A stretch of 57,422 nt of DNA, from assembly GCF_000369405.1 (NCBI RefSeq), contig NZ_KB849996.1, positions 1-57,422 on the forward strand, given 5' to 3'. The position numbers were made by a program, and so were the translations under genes. The notes below the pieces were generated by a model, which made no database searches, was not told the DNA's origin, and was given only the letters and a program-made list of their open reading frames with translations. Source of the stretch: Acinetobacter sp. ANC 3929 (GTDB lineage Bacteria > Pseudomonadota > Gammaproteobacteria > Pseudomonadales > Moraxellaceae). The stretch's first letter is position 1. Each line of letters opens with the position of its first letter. This document shows positions 17,221 to 25,575 of this stretch, in pieces.

Positions 17221-18582
17221 ATGCATCTGCATATTTTGGGTATTTGTGGCACATTTATGGGGTCTTTGGCTCTGTTAGCACGAGATTTAGGACATAAAGT
17301 CACAGGTTCAGATGCCAATGTTTATCCACCGATGTCGACTCAATTGGAAAATGCAGGTATTGAATTGATGCAGGGCTATGATCGTAGCCATTTACAACCC
17401 CATCCTGATCTGGTCATCGTCGGCAATGCCATGAAACGTGGTATTGATGCGATTGAATACATGCTGAATGAAGGCCTGCCTTATATTTCTGGGCCACAAT
17501 TCTTGGCAGACCATGTGCTCCAAGGTAAACATGTGCTCGGTGTTGCAGGCACACATGGTAAAACCACCACCACTACCATGCTGGCTTGGGTGCTGGATCA
17601 AGCAGGTTTAAATCCTGGTTTCTTGATTGGCGGTGTACCATTGGGTTTTAGCGAAAGCGCACGTTTAGGTGGTGGTCAATATTTCTGTGTGGAAGCGGAT
17701 GAATATGATTCTGCATTCTTCGATAAGCGTTCTAAGTTCGTTCACTATCACCCTAAAACCGCGATTTTAAACAACCTCGAATTTGACCACGCTGATATTT
17801 TTGATGATCTTGCTGCGATTCAAAAACAGTTCCATCATTTAGTGCGCACCATTCCAAGCGAAGGTCGTATTATTGCGCCAATTACTGAAACCAATATTGA
17901 TGAAGTGCTGGAGCAGGGCTGCTGGACACCTGTGATTCGTACCAGTCTAGAGCCAAATGAGCAGGCCGCTTTATCTGCTGAGTTAATCAGTGCTGATGGT
18001 AGCCACTTTAAAGTGCTTGAACACGGCCAAGTGGTGGGTGAAGTGAAATGGAATATGACAGGGCAGCACAGCGTTGCCAATGCTTTAGCGACCATTGCTG
18101 CTGCACAACACGTGGGTGTTAGCCTTGAACAGGCTTGTGAAGCATTATCCAACTTCGGTGGGGTAAAACGCCGTATGGAGCTATTAGGCACGGTGCGTGG
18201 TATTGAAGTCTATGATGACTTTGCCCACCACCCAACTGCGATTGAAACCACTTTGGACGGCGCACGTAAACGTCTTGGTGAACGTAAGCTATGGGCGATC
18301 ATTGAACCACGTTCTAACACCATGCGTATGGGCAGCCATAAAGATGGTTTAGCGCATTCAGCTCGTTTAGCGGATGAGGTAATTTGGTATCAACCAGAAG
18401 GTCTGGATTGGGATTTACAGCCCATCATTGCAGCTTCATCAAACAAGGCAGAAGTCAGTCGTTCTTTGGATGACATCATTGCCCGTGTGGTGAATGAAGC
18501 AGGTGAGGGCGATGCTGTGGTGATCATGTCCAATGGCGGTTTTGGTGGTTTACATCAAAAGTTGATTACAGCTTTGTCTTAA
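17221..18582 (+). CDS. mpl: Mpl, UDP-MurNAc:L-Ala-gamma-D-Glu-mDAP ligase
   Basis: Mpl is a cytoplasmic Mur-ligase-family enzyme that attaches the recycled murein tripeptide to UDP-MurNAc. The 453-residue protein starts MHLHILGICGTFMGSLA and contains the ATP-binding GTHGKTTTTTML, the ECVEADEYDSAFFDKR-like metal/substrate segment and the C-terminal YDDFAHHPTAI motif diagnostic of Mur ligases. GGAGAAGG precedes the ATG at 17221; the frame is open to 17110. Together with anmK at 54.8 kb and the MltB-type enzyme it represents peptidoglycan recycling in this window. Confidence 0.95.
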   Translation: MHLHILGICGTFMGSLALLARDLGHKVTGSDANVYPPMSTQLENAGIELMQGYDRSHLQPHPDLVIVGNAMKRGIDAIEYMLNEGLPYISGPQFLADHVLQGKHVLGVAGTHGKTTTTTMLAWVLDQAGLNPGFLIGGVPLGFSESARLGGGQYFCVEADEYDSAFFDKRSKFVHYHPKTAILNNLEFDHADIFDDLAAIQKQFHHLVRTIPSEGRIIAPITETNIDEVLEQGCWTPVIRTSLEPNEQAALSAELISADGSHFKVLEHGQVVGEVKWNMTGQHSVANALATIAAAQHVGVSLEQACEALSNFGGVKRRMELLGTVRGIEVYDDFAHHPTAIETTLDGARKRLGERKLWAIIEPRSNTMRMGSHKDGLAHSARLADEVIWYQPEGLDWDLQPIIAASSNKAEVSRSLDDIIARVVNEAGEGDAVVIMSNGGFGGLHQKLITALS

Positions 18583-19087
18583 TAAAGATGAACTTTGCAC
18601 GGCCTCGTATACAAAGAAAGAACAAATGACTTTTGTATAGGCATTTATTACTTTGGCTGGGCAAAGTAACCACACCCCTTTATTTGGCAGAGGGTACATC
18701 CTTGTAACCCCTGCCAAACTGGCGGCATCCATGCCGCCGTCACAATAGTAAATATCAGCAAGAAATTAATTTAACCTGAGTTCGACAAAAAAGATGATAC
18801 TCGGAAACGTCATCCACAACCTGAGCTAACCAAAGCGCTTAAAGCTTTGGGCTAGCGCAAGACAAACAAAGTGCGTAGTTTATTGCTCAAGCAGAGCTTT
18901 TACCTTGCGGTACGGCAAAGATTATTAATCTTTGCTATTCGTACCTCAGGTTTTGCCTACTTTTCCCAAAAGAAAAGTAGGTCGAGCCTGAACAAAGTTG
19001 AAATATATTTCAACTGAAGTGCAAGACGTAGTGGCTTATCCCGAAATAGGATGAGACCACAGTAAGCCTCCGCTATAACCATTTAAA
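18583..19087. repeat. Hairpin-rich repeat island
   Basis: This 505-bp gap contains at least six perfect or near-perfect hairpins: TACTTTG..CAAAGTA (18648..18668), TTTGGCAG..CTGCCAAA with an inner GGGTA..TAACCC (18683..18718), GGCGGCA-tcca-TGCCGCC (18721..18738), CCAAAGC..GCTTTGG (18830..18850), AAAGATtattAATCTTT (18917..18933), and CCTACTTTT..AAAAGTAGG (18956..18981). No translated frame resembles a protein. The composition and the similarity to the decayed stretch at 28960..29100 suggest a dispersed palindromic repeat of this genus. Confidence 0.6.
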
Positions 19088-19831
19088 TCAACTCAATTTA
19101 TTGACCCATTTTAACGGCAAAATCTTCATTGCAATCCCCATTGGCAACCACGGCCACTGCGGTACATAGGCTTTCACAGGCTCTCTCTCAATTGCTTTGA
19201 CCAAGGCCATACTTCCTGTTTTCTCCTCCACTTCAAATGGTAGTTTTTTCGCACCCTCATTCAGCTCAGTCCGAATATAACCTGGGAAAATCGTCGAGAC
19301 TTTAATTGGTGTGCCCAACAACTCCGCACGAATGCCCTCGGCCAAATGCGCCACCGCTGCTTTGCTGGCGGCATAAGTCGATAAATGCTTCGGTAAACCA
19401 CGCATCGCACTCATGGAGGAAATTACCACCAAATGCCCTTTGTTTTGCGTTCGAAAAATTTCAACTGCCGCTTCGCATTGCGCCAAGGCAGAAATAAAAT
19501 TGGTCTCCGCCGTAGCCCGATTCACCTCAAAATGCCCTTTGCCAATACGGCGGCCATCACCCACACCTGCATTGACAATAATTCGGTCAATGCTGCCAAA
19601 TTCTTGCTGAAAAGCTTTAAACACAGTAAACACATCATCGTAATGGGTCACATCCAGAGTCTTAATCTTGACCTGAATTGAAAACTGGCTTTGCAACTGC
19701 TGTTGTAACGCTTCTAGGCGCTCTAAACGTCGTGCACAAAGTGCCAGATTGTAGCCTTTGGCTGCAAATTCACGTGCCATACCTGCACCTAAACCCGAAC
19801 TTGCACCTGTAATTAAAATTGTTCTTGCCAT
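19088..19831 (-). CDS. SDR-family oxidoreductase
   Basis: A 247-residue short-chain dehydrogenase/reductase using NAD(P)H. It has the nucleotide motif GASSGLGAGMA, the NAG motif (VNAGVGDG), catalytic Ser in VVISSMSA, and the YxxxK motif YAASK. The ATG at 19831 follows AGGTGG; a GTG at 19840 would add three residues. It is the last gene of the operon beginning with the acyl-CoA dehydrogenase at 22912, 10-20 bp after the histidine phosphatase. In that setting it probably oxidises or reduces a hydroxyacyl or ketoacyl intermediate. Confidence 0.85.
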   Translation of the reverse strand: MARTILITGASSGLGAGMAREFAAKGYNLALCARRLERLEALQQQLQSQFSIQVKIKTLDVTHYDDVFTVFKAFQQEFGSIDRIIVNAGVGDGRRIGKGHFEVNRATAETNFISALAQCEAAVEIFRTQNKGHLVVISSMSAMRGLPKHLSTYAASKAAVAHLAEGIRAELLGTPIKVSTIFPGYIRTELNEGAKKLPFEVEEKTGSMALVKAIEREPVKAYVPQWPWLPMGIAMKILPLKWVNKLS

Positions 19832-19850
19832 TTCCGCCACCTATTCTTGT

Positions 19851-20549
19851 TTAAATCCATGTAAGAAGTTCTGCATCATGTGTTTTTAAATAATGATGTT
19901 CATTAAAACTCAGTAATTGCAAACATCCATCCACCCAACGCAACGTGGTAATACTGGCATTGGCAATTGACCAGTTCAGTGCAAAAATCTGTTTGGCATC
20001 CAAACCTAACACCTTGCCAACTGCCACAGAAATGACACCGCCTGAACTGAATACCACGGCTTGACGCTGCTGGGTTGCATCAATGTGCTGACACAACAGC
20101 TGTAAGGCATTTTCTACCCGCGATTGAAAGCCCAACCAGGTTTCATGATATTCATGGTCATATTGTTCCCCAATCCAGCGATCAATCGCCCCATCAAAAA
20201 TTTTGGCAAGGTAAGCACGTGGATTGGCCACCAATTCAACATCCTGCTTCAATAATTCAGGCTGATTAAAACGCGGTTCGTATTGTGCAAACACATGTTG
20301 GTGATCAAACTCATTCCATGCCGCTTCGGTTTGAATCGGCGCATCATGAAAACTTTTTGATAAAGCCAATTGCGCTGTTTGCTGGTGACGTTGCATCGAA
20401 CCTGCCACAACCAATGGCATTTGCTTCAGGGTTTGCTTAAAAAAATCACCCACGACCTGCGCTTGCTGTTCACCTTTGGCTGAAAGTTGGTCATAACTTG
20501 CTGCACCAAAAGACGCCTGCCCATGTCGTACCAAATAAATTGTGGTCAT
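19851..20549 (-). CDS. Histidine phosphatase family protein
   Basis: A 232-residue phosphatase/phosphoglycerate-mutase-like protein. The catalytic LVRHGQASFG is at the N-terminus, with the supporting arginine in SMQRHQQTA, the acid region AAWNEFDH and the second histidine in VVFSSGGVISVAVG (His apparently replaced by Ser/Gly in this stretch, so the classic second His is not obvious). Its start overlaps the stop of the kinase gene by 4 bp (ATGA), implying translational coupling. Operon context suggests removal of phosphate from a metabolic intermediate. Confidence 0.78.
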   Translation of the reverse strand: MTTIYLVRHGQASFGAASYDQLSAKGEQQAQVVGDFFKQTLKQMPLVVAGSMQRHQQTAQLALSKSFHDAPIQTEAAWNEFDHQHVFAQYEPRFNQPELLKQDVELVANPRAYLAKIFDGAIDRWIGEQYDHEYHETWLGFQSRVENALQLLCQHIDATQQRQAVVFSSGGVISVAVGKVLGLDAKQIFALNWSIANASITTLRWVDGCLQLLSFNEHHYLKTHDAELLTWI

Positions 20550-21667
20550 CGTTTTAAAATATCCTGTAGTTTTGCGCCATATTCAGCAATCAATGGTCGT
20601 GCTTGCGGGTGATCTTGCACAATCAGTTTCAAAGCCCGAATATGTAAGGCATGAATCATAATCCAGAAATCTTTAAAGGCTGGATTATCCGTTTGTTGAT
20701 GGTAATAGCGATAATAAATCTGTTGGGCAATCACGGCTAAACGGAATAAACCAAACACTTCATAAAATGCCCAGTTGTCAGGCTGTAAACCTGTTTTTTC
20801 CAGATAATAATCGACCACCTGTTGCCGTGTCAGCATACCTTTTAAATTGGTCGGCTGGCGGCGGCTTGATTTCATCAAAGCATCATCATCATCCTGAATC
20901 CAATAGGCGAGAGCACTGCCCAAATCCATTAATGGATCACCAAGCGTCGCCATTTCCCAGTCCAGTACACCAATCACTTGAGTCGGTTGTTGTGGATCTA
21001 AAATGACATTATCAAAACGCCAGTCATTATGAATCACACAGGTTTTAGCGTCTGTTGTAATATGTTCCAGCAACCACTGACGCACAAACGCAAAATCAGG
21101 AACATTCGGTGTCAGCGCCTGACTATATCGCGCATCCCAGCCTTCAACCTGACGGCGGCAATAGCCTTCACCTTTGCCCAGTTTTTCTAGCTCTGTGCCT
21201 TGATAAGGCACTTGATGCAGCTCAATCAATTTATCTAAGACATTCAGGCAAAGTTGCTGTACCTGTGACTCATCCAGCTGTAATTCTTTGGGTAAATTCG
21301 CACGTGGAATAATGCCCTCAATCCGCTTCATTACATAGAAATCACAACCAATCACACTGTCATCTTGGCACAGCGCAATCATTTCAGGCAGGACAGGGTA
21401 GAACGGTGCAAGATGCTTCTGCACATTGTATTCTCGAGCCATATCGTGTGCTGATTTGGCTTTGGTGCCTTTCGGTGGGCGACGTAAAATCAGATCGCTA
21501 TTGTCATACTGTAGCCGATAGGTCCAATTTGATGCTCCACCCGAATACTGGGTGACTTGTGCTTGTCCCTGTAGCTTCACACCTTGTTTTTTTAACCACG
21601 ATTCAACCGCTACAATATCCAGCTCTTCGCCATGACGAACCTGACCGCCAACATCAATTACTGCCAT
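20546..21667 (-). CDS. APH-fold phosphotransferase (ACAD10/LvaA-like)
   Basis: A 373-residue aminoglycoside-phosphotransferase-fold kinase, of the type found beside acyl-CoA dehydrogenases rather than a resistance enzyme. It shows the N-lobe GGASNWTYRL, catalytic VIHNDWRFDNVILD (HxDxxxxN, with Asp in place of the usual HGD spacing) and the metal Asp in VLDWEMATLGDPLMDLG. Relatives phosphorylate 4-hydroxyacyl-CoA esters in levulinate catabolism (LvaA) and in mammalian ACAD10/11. The start at 21667 has GGAAAA-like sequence upstream. It lies 15 bp after the dehydrogenase and overlaps the phosphatase gene. Confidence 0.8.
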   Translation of the reverse strand: MAVIDVGGQVRHGEELDIVAVESWLKKQGVKLQGQAQVTQYSGGASNWTYRLQYDNSDLILRRPPKGTKAKSAHDMAREYNVQKHLAPFYPVLPEMIALCQDDSVIGCDFYVMKRIEGIIPRANLPKELQLDESQVQQLCLNVLDKLIELHQVPYQGTELEKLGKGEGYCRRQVEGWDARYSQALTPNVPDFAFVRQWLLEHITTDAKTCVIHNDWRFDNVILDPQQPTQVIGVLDWEMATLGDPLMDLGSALAYWIQDDDDALMKSSRRQPTNLKGMLTRQQVVDYYLEKTGLQPDNWAFYEVFGLFRLAVIAQQIYYRYYHQQTDNPAFKDFWIMIHALHIRALKLIVQDHPQARPLIAEYGAKLQDILKR

Positions 21668-21682
21668 TTGCTTTTTTCCTTA

Positions 21683-22912
21683 TCAACGACCATAGCCACG
21701 TTTTTTAAGTTCTAATTTGGCAATCATGCCTTTATGAACCTCATCTGGTCCATCGGCCAAACGTAAACTACGTGCTTGGTTAAAAAATGCAGTCAGCGGA
21801 GTATCACGTGAAACGCCTTCACCCCCGTGGATTTGAATCGCCATATCGACCACATTTTGTAATACAGTCGGTGCGACCACTTTAATCGCAGAGATTTCGG
21901 TTAATGCCGCCATATTCCCCAAGCTATCCATCTTATACGCTGCATACAGCGTCAATAAACGCGCCTGATCGATTTGTACACGTGCATCAGCCACACGTTC
22001 TAAATTACCGCCCAGTTTAAGAATTTCTTTACCAAAGGCTTTGCGTGACATGCCACGGTCAATCATCAACTCCAAGGCTTTTTCTGCTGCGCCGATACAA
22101 CGCATGCAATGGTGAATCCGCCCAGGCCCTAAACGACCTTGAGCAATTTCAAAACCTTGTCCTGCACCCCCAATAAAGCTACTGACTGGCACACGCACAT
22201 TGTCAAAATTCACCTGTCCATGTCCATGCGGTGCATCGTAATCACCAAACACTGGCAACATTCGCTCAATACTCACGCCTTGCGTTTCAATCGGCACAAG
22301 TACCATCGAATGTTGATGATGACGGTCTTTATTCGGGTCTGGGGTATAGGCCATAAAGATAATCACTTTGGCATTGGGATCACCCAAGCCCGATGACCAC
22401 CATTTGCGTCCATTCAAGACAATTTCATTGCCCTGAATCACCGCCGTGGCCTGCATATTAGTGGCATCACTAGAAGCCACGGCGGGTTCAGTCATACAGA
22501 ACACTGAACGGATTTCTCCTGCGAGCAAAGGTTGTAGCCATTGCTGTTTTTGCGCCTCGCTACCATAGCGCCATAACACTTCCATATTGCCGCTATCAGG
22601 TGCATTACAATTAAATACGGTTGGCGCAAGTAAGCTACGTCCAGTCAGTTCGGCAATATGAGCATATTCCTGAACTGATAAACCAGCACCCAGCTCGGCA
22701 TCGGGCAAAAACATATTCCATAAGCCAGCCGCTTTAGCCTTATCTTTTAATTGTTGTAATTGTTCAGGCCACTGCCACTTGGTCCAGTCACCATCCACAT
22801 TGAGATGATGGACTTCATCCCAAAATGCCTTTTCGATCGGTTCAATTTCTTGTTGGATAAAGGCTTTAGTTCGTGCAATAAAATCCTGTGCGCGCTCAGA
22901 TAATGCAAACAT
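21683..22912 (-). CDS. Acyl-CoA dehydrogenase (ACAD10/11-like)
   Basis: A 409-residue FAD-dependent acyl-CoA dehydrogenase. The FAD/substrate segments FCMTEPAVASSDATNMQ, GRKWWSSG and IHGGEGVSRDTPL are present. It ends LADGPDEVHKGMIAKLELK. The ADGPDEVH ending is of the ACAD10/11 type, where the usual YEGT glutamate position carries Asp. The third ATG at 22912 is best placed after the GAGGGA site. It is the first gene of a four-gene operon and lies 105 bp from a divergent LysR gene. A role on hydroxyacyl-CoA or branched substrates is inferred from the kinase partner. Confidence 0.88.
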   Translation of the reverse strand: MFALSERAQDFIARTKAFIQQEIEPIEKAFWDEVHHLNVDGDWTKWQWPEQLQQLKDKAKAAGLWNMFLPDAELGAGLSVQEYAHIAELTGRSLLAPTVFNCNAPDSGNMEVLWRYGSEAQKQQWLQPLLAGEIRSVFCMTEPAVASSDATNMQATAVIQGNEIVLNGRKWWSSGLGDPNAKVIIFMAYTPDPNKDRHHQHSMVLVPIETQGVSIERMLPVFGDYDAPHGHGQVNFDNVRVPVSSFIGGAGQGFEIAQGRLGPGRIHHCMRCIGAAEKALELMIDRGMSRKAFGKEILKLGGNLERVADARVQIDQARLLTLYAAYKMDSLGNMAALTEISAIKVVAPTVLQNVVDMAIQIHGGEGVSRDTPLTAFFNQARSLRLADGPDEVHKGMIAKLELKKRGYGR

Positions 22913-22938
22913 CATCATTTCCCTCAATGTAAAATGTG

Positions 22939-23032
22939 GCGAATATTGATTCGCTGCTTTACATCACCATAAGTGAAAATTTATTATGAATGAAATGATT
23001 TAATTTTATTCAAAACTATGAATCAGATTCAT
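22939..23032. promoter_or_regulatory. Three palindromic operator candidates (LysR/acyl-CoA dehydrogenase)
   Basis: The divergent intergenic region holds GCGAATattgATTCGC (22939..22954), TGAATGAAAT-gattta-ATTTTATTCA (22987..23012; one mismatch between arms) and ATGAATcagATTCAT (23018..23032, over the LysR start codon). Repeated GAAT/ATTC half-sites are typical of LysR-type binding and autoregulation. Binding is inferred from position. Confidence 0.5.
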
Positions 23033-23935
23033 AATACTCACCCACTCGAAGTGGGCAATTTTCATCGCATTGATATCAATTTGTATCCTCTTTTTATTGC
23101 CATTTTTGAGCAAAACAGTATTTCAAAAGCTGCGCAACTCCTCTGTATCAGCCAATCTGCGGTCAGCCATGCTTTACAGCGCCTAAGGACCCAATTAGGT
23201 GATGAGCTCTTTGTTCGTAGCGGACAAAAGATGTTGCCCACGCCCTATGCCGAACAAATTTATCAACCAATTCAGACTGCATTACTGACGATTCAGCAGA
23301 TTGCAGTACCTCAACACGACTTTGTGCCAAGCATGTTACAAAGCTTAAAAATTGCCATTCACGATGAAATCGAACCGATTATTTTTCCAGAACTGGTCAA
23401 TCATTTTGCTCAACTGAATTTGGATATCCAGTTTCTAAGTTCGAAACTGGATCGTAAAAATATGCTGGCAGATCTCTCTGCGCAGCAAATTGATTTTGTG
23501 ATTGATCTGGTTCAACCCCATCAAGCTCATTTGCAGTTTGAAAATCTGATTGAAGATCATTTTGTGGTGTGTACCCAACAAACTGAGATGAACGTGTCGC
23601 TCTATTTATCATCACCACATATTGGCGTGTCATCACGGCGTACAGGCTTATTACTTGAAGATATTTATCTAAATCGACAACAATTGTCTCGGCAAATTTT
23701 TCTACGTTGCCAGCACTATTCGACAGCTTTACAGGTGTTAGCGCAACACCCAAATGCAATTTTAACCATTCCTAAGAGCATTCTGAAAAACCTGCATTAT
23801 GCTGAAAATCTGAATATACATGCCTTGCCCATTGAACTACCTAAAATCAATATGGGCATGTATTGGCATGAGCATGTCAAACACAATCCACGCCATCAAT
23901 TTTTACGCGCAGAGATTTTAAAAATCTTTAATTAG
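23018..23935 (+). CDS. LysR-family transcriptional regulator
   Basis: A 305-residue LysR-type regulator, divergent from the acyl-CoA dehydrogenase operon. The N-terminal helix-turn-helix (about 18-80) includes NSISKAAQLLCISQSAVSHALQRLRTQ and DELFVRSGQKMLPT, followed by an effector-binding domain. The ATG at 23018 lies inside a 15-bp palindrome, a likely autoregulatory site. It is the probable controller of the operon at 19088-22912. The ligand is unknown. Confidence 0.88.
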   Translation: MNQIHNTHPLEVGNFHRIDINLYPLFIAIFEQNSISKAAQLLCISQSAVSHALQRLRTQLGDELFVRSGQKMLPTPYAEQIYQPIQTALLTIQQIAVPQHDFVPSMLQSLKIAIHDEIEPIIFPELVNHFAQLNLDIQFLSSKLDRKNMLADLSAQQIDFVIDLVQPHQAHLQFENLIEDHFVVCTQQTEMNVSLYLSSPHIGVSSRRTGLLLEDIYLNRQQLSRQIFLRCQHYSTALQVLAQHPNAILTIPKSILKNLHYAENLNIHALPIELPKINMGMYWHEHVKHNPRHQFLRAEILKIFN

Positions 23936-23995
23936 AACAAACGACTGCATTCAACATCCGCTTGTTCTGCTCATATCGCTATTAGGAGACTTTGA

Positions 23996-25195
23996 TTATT
24001 TTCTTAATGCCAGCTGGTGCTCATCATGGCAATTCATCAAGTAAACTTTAGCAAACATGAGACGAAGCATATAAACCACCGCCATCGCAAAAACGATATA
24101 GCCAATATCCGCAAAAAACAAAGGAATCACGAAAAGGATCAGAATGGTCAATGGATAGAGCCAACGTCGCCATCCAGATAAATCAAAGGCCTCGTAAAAT
24201 AACCAAATGTAAGTGCTATAGATCGCCAAACAGGCAGCAATCAGCCATCCCATCATTTGACTGGAAATGTGGGCATGTTGCGTTGAAACATCAACCGCTG
24301 CTGCTAAAGCTGCGCCTAATACGGCGATACTAATAAAGATAAAAAAATGACCATAACCCCATAAAAAAGGCTGTACCCCACGACGTTGATGGTGGTGATG
24401 ACTACGGTCAAAGTAGACCCACCACATTGCAAACATCATCAGTAATCCACCAATGACTAGAAAGATTTCTTTGAAATTCACGGCATGATTGGAAAATGCG
24501 TCCTGTGTTGCAGCAAAACTCCCGATGATCGATTCCCCCAAAACGATGATCGTGAGTAGTGCATAACGCTCAACAATATGATGCGGGTGCCAAGGTGTCA
24601 CGGCATACTTTTCGGCATACAGCGGTACGGCTAACTCAGCGAAAACCAAAATCAGAAATAACACAGGCGTCATATGGATGGCACTAAAATTACCAATTAA
24701 CCATCCCAACTGAACCAAGACAATGCCAATGGCATAGCGATAAGCTGTTACCCTCCGTTCGGGATCATGTTTCGCGACACGTATCCATTGTGTCACCAAA
24801 GCCAAACGCATAATCACATAACCAATAATAATGACATCGAAATTATGTTCTTGAAAAACAGCAGGGATGCCAGCAGCCATCACCAATGATCCGACAATCT
24901 GTACAAAGGTCAAACAACGGTACAGCGTGTCATCATTGTCATACGCGGAGGCAAACCAGGTGAAATTCATCCATGCCCACCACAGGGCGAAAAACACCAT
25001 AAAATAGGTCGGTAAAGCGTGCCAAAAATGACCTTCAATAATCGCGTGATGGAGCTGTTGCCCTGCGGTTGCGATTGCAACCACAAAAATCAGGTCAAAT
25101 AAAAGTTCTAATGGGGTAGCTGCACGATGGGCTTCCTCAGGATCACGGGGAGCAAATAATTTTCGTGTTTTATTTTGATTTTTTTCAGCACTCAT
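23996..25195 (-). CDS. LtrA-family low-temperature-requirement protein
   Basis: A 399-residue polytopic inner-membrane protein of the LtrA family, with about nine or ten hydrophobic helices. The family signature is visible: an N-terminal TPLELLFDLIFVVAIATAG, the WAWMNFTWFAS segment, HIVERYALLTIIVLGESIIG and a DRSHHHHQRRGVQP loop. LtrA was named for cold growth in Listeria, but its function is unknown. It is convergent with the LysR gene and stands alone. The start at 25195 has AAGAG close upstream. Confidence 0.85.
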   Translation of the reverse strand: MSAEKNQNKTRKLFAPRDPEEAHRAATPLELLFDLIFVVAIATAGQQLHHAIIEGHFWHALPTYFMVFFALWWAWMNFTWFASAYDNDDTLYRCLTFVQIVGSLVMAAGIPAVFQEHNFDVIIIGYVIMRLALVTQWIRVAKHDPERRVTAYRYAIGIVLVQLGWLIGNFSAIHMTPVLFLILVFAELAVPLYAEKYAVTPWHPHHIVERYALLTIIVLGESIIGSFAATQDAFSNHAVNFKEIFLVIGGLLMMFAMWWVYFDRSHHHHQRRGVQPFLWGYGHFFIFISIAVLGAALAAAVDVSTQHAHISSQMMGWLIAACLAIYSTYIWLFYEAFDLSGWRRWLYPLTILILFVIPLFFADIGYIVFAMAVVYMLRLMFAKVYLMNCHDEHQLALRK

Positions 25196-25367
25196 CTCTT
25201 ATTCTCGGAATAATACCAACCTTAGGTCTTAACTTAATCGATCTTCATAAATTTACCTATCGTCTAGATCATAAAAATGCTTAAAATTTATGCATTGAAA
25301 ATTTGCTTAAATCGATTATTTATGTAATTCTATGCGCATATTTGGATAGCATTATCCATACAGAATT

Positions 25368-25572
25368 TGACAAGGGGAGTAGCCTCCTCCAAACCTAAGT
25401 CACAAACAGCTTAGGTGTCAGAGTTTCGTCATTACACTTTGCAAAAAGTCGGACTCTGAGCATCACGATCAATCGTGATGTAGGCAAGACCTTGATCATG
25501 TTGAAACAGGTGTATTAATTCATCTGGCAACTGGTCAAGGTTTTTTTATGCCCATTTGCCAGATAGGGAGTT
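25368..25572 (+). promoter_or_regulatory. yybP-ykoY manganese riboswitch with terminator switch
   Basis: The leader of the TerC gene matches the yybP-ykoY Mn2+ aptamer: it opens GGGGAGTAGC (25374..25383), continues through hairpins CCTAAG..CTTAGG (25394..25415), CAGAGT..ACTCTG, and a perfect 9-bp CATCACGAT/ATCGTGATG stem (25461..25480), and closes with GGCAAGACC. P1 pairs 25368..25375 with 25490..25498. The same 3' strand can pair instead with 25532..25540 (9 bp), giving a terminator with seven T residues at 25541..25547. A second hairpin (25522..25530 with 25556..25564) borders the AGGGAG site at 25565..25570. Metal-stabilised P1 should allow read-through. Confidence 0.85.
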
Positions 25573-25575
25573 GTG

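Noticed and set aside
18550..18732. Leftward 60-codon frame in the hairpin island
   Set aside because: It reads through palindromes and the end of mpl and has no ribosome-binding site or recognisable protein character.
20546..21667. Aminoglycoside resistance phosphotransferase
   Set aside because: The fold matches, but operon context with acyl-CoA dehydrogenase and SDR genes points to metabolism.
21800..21815. AGTATCACGTGAAACG inside the acyl-CoA dehydrogenase gene, resembling parS
   Set aside because: Three differences from the consensus, including both outer positions; it falls in ordinary codons and is probably chance.
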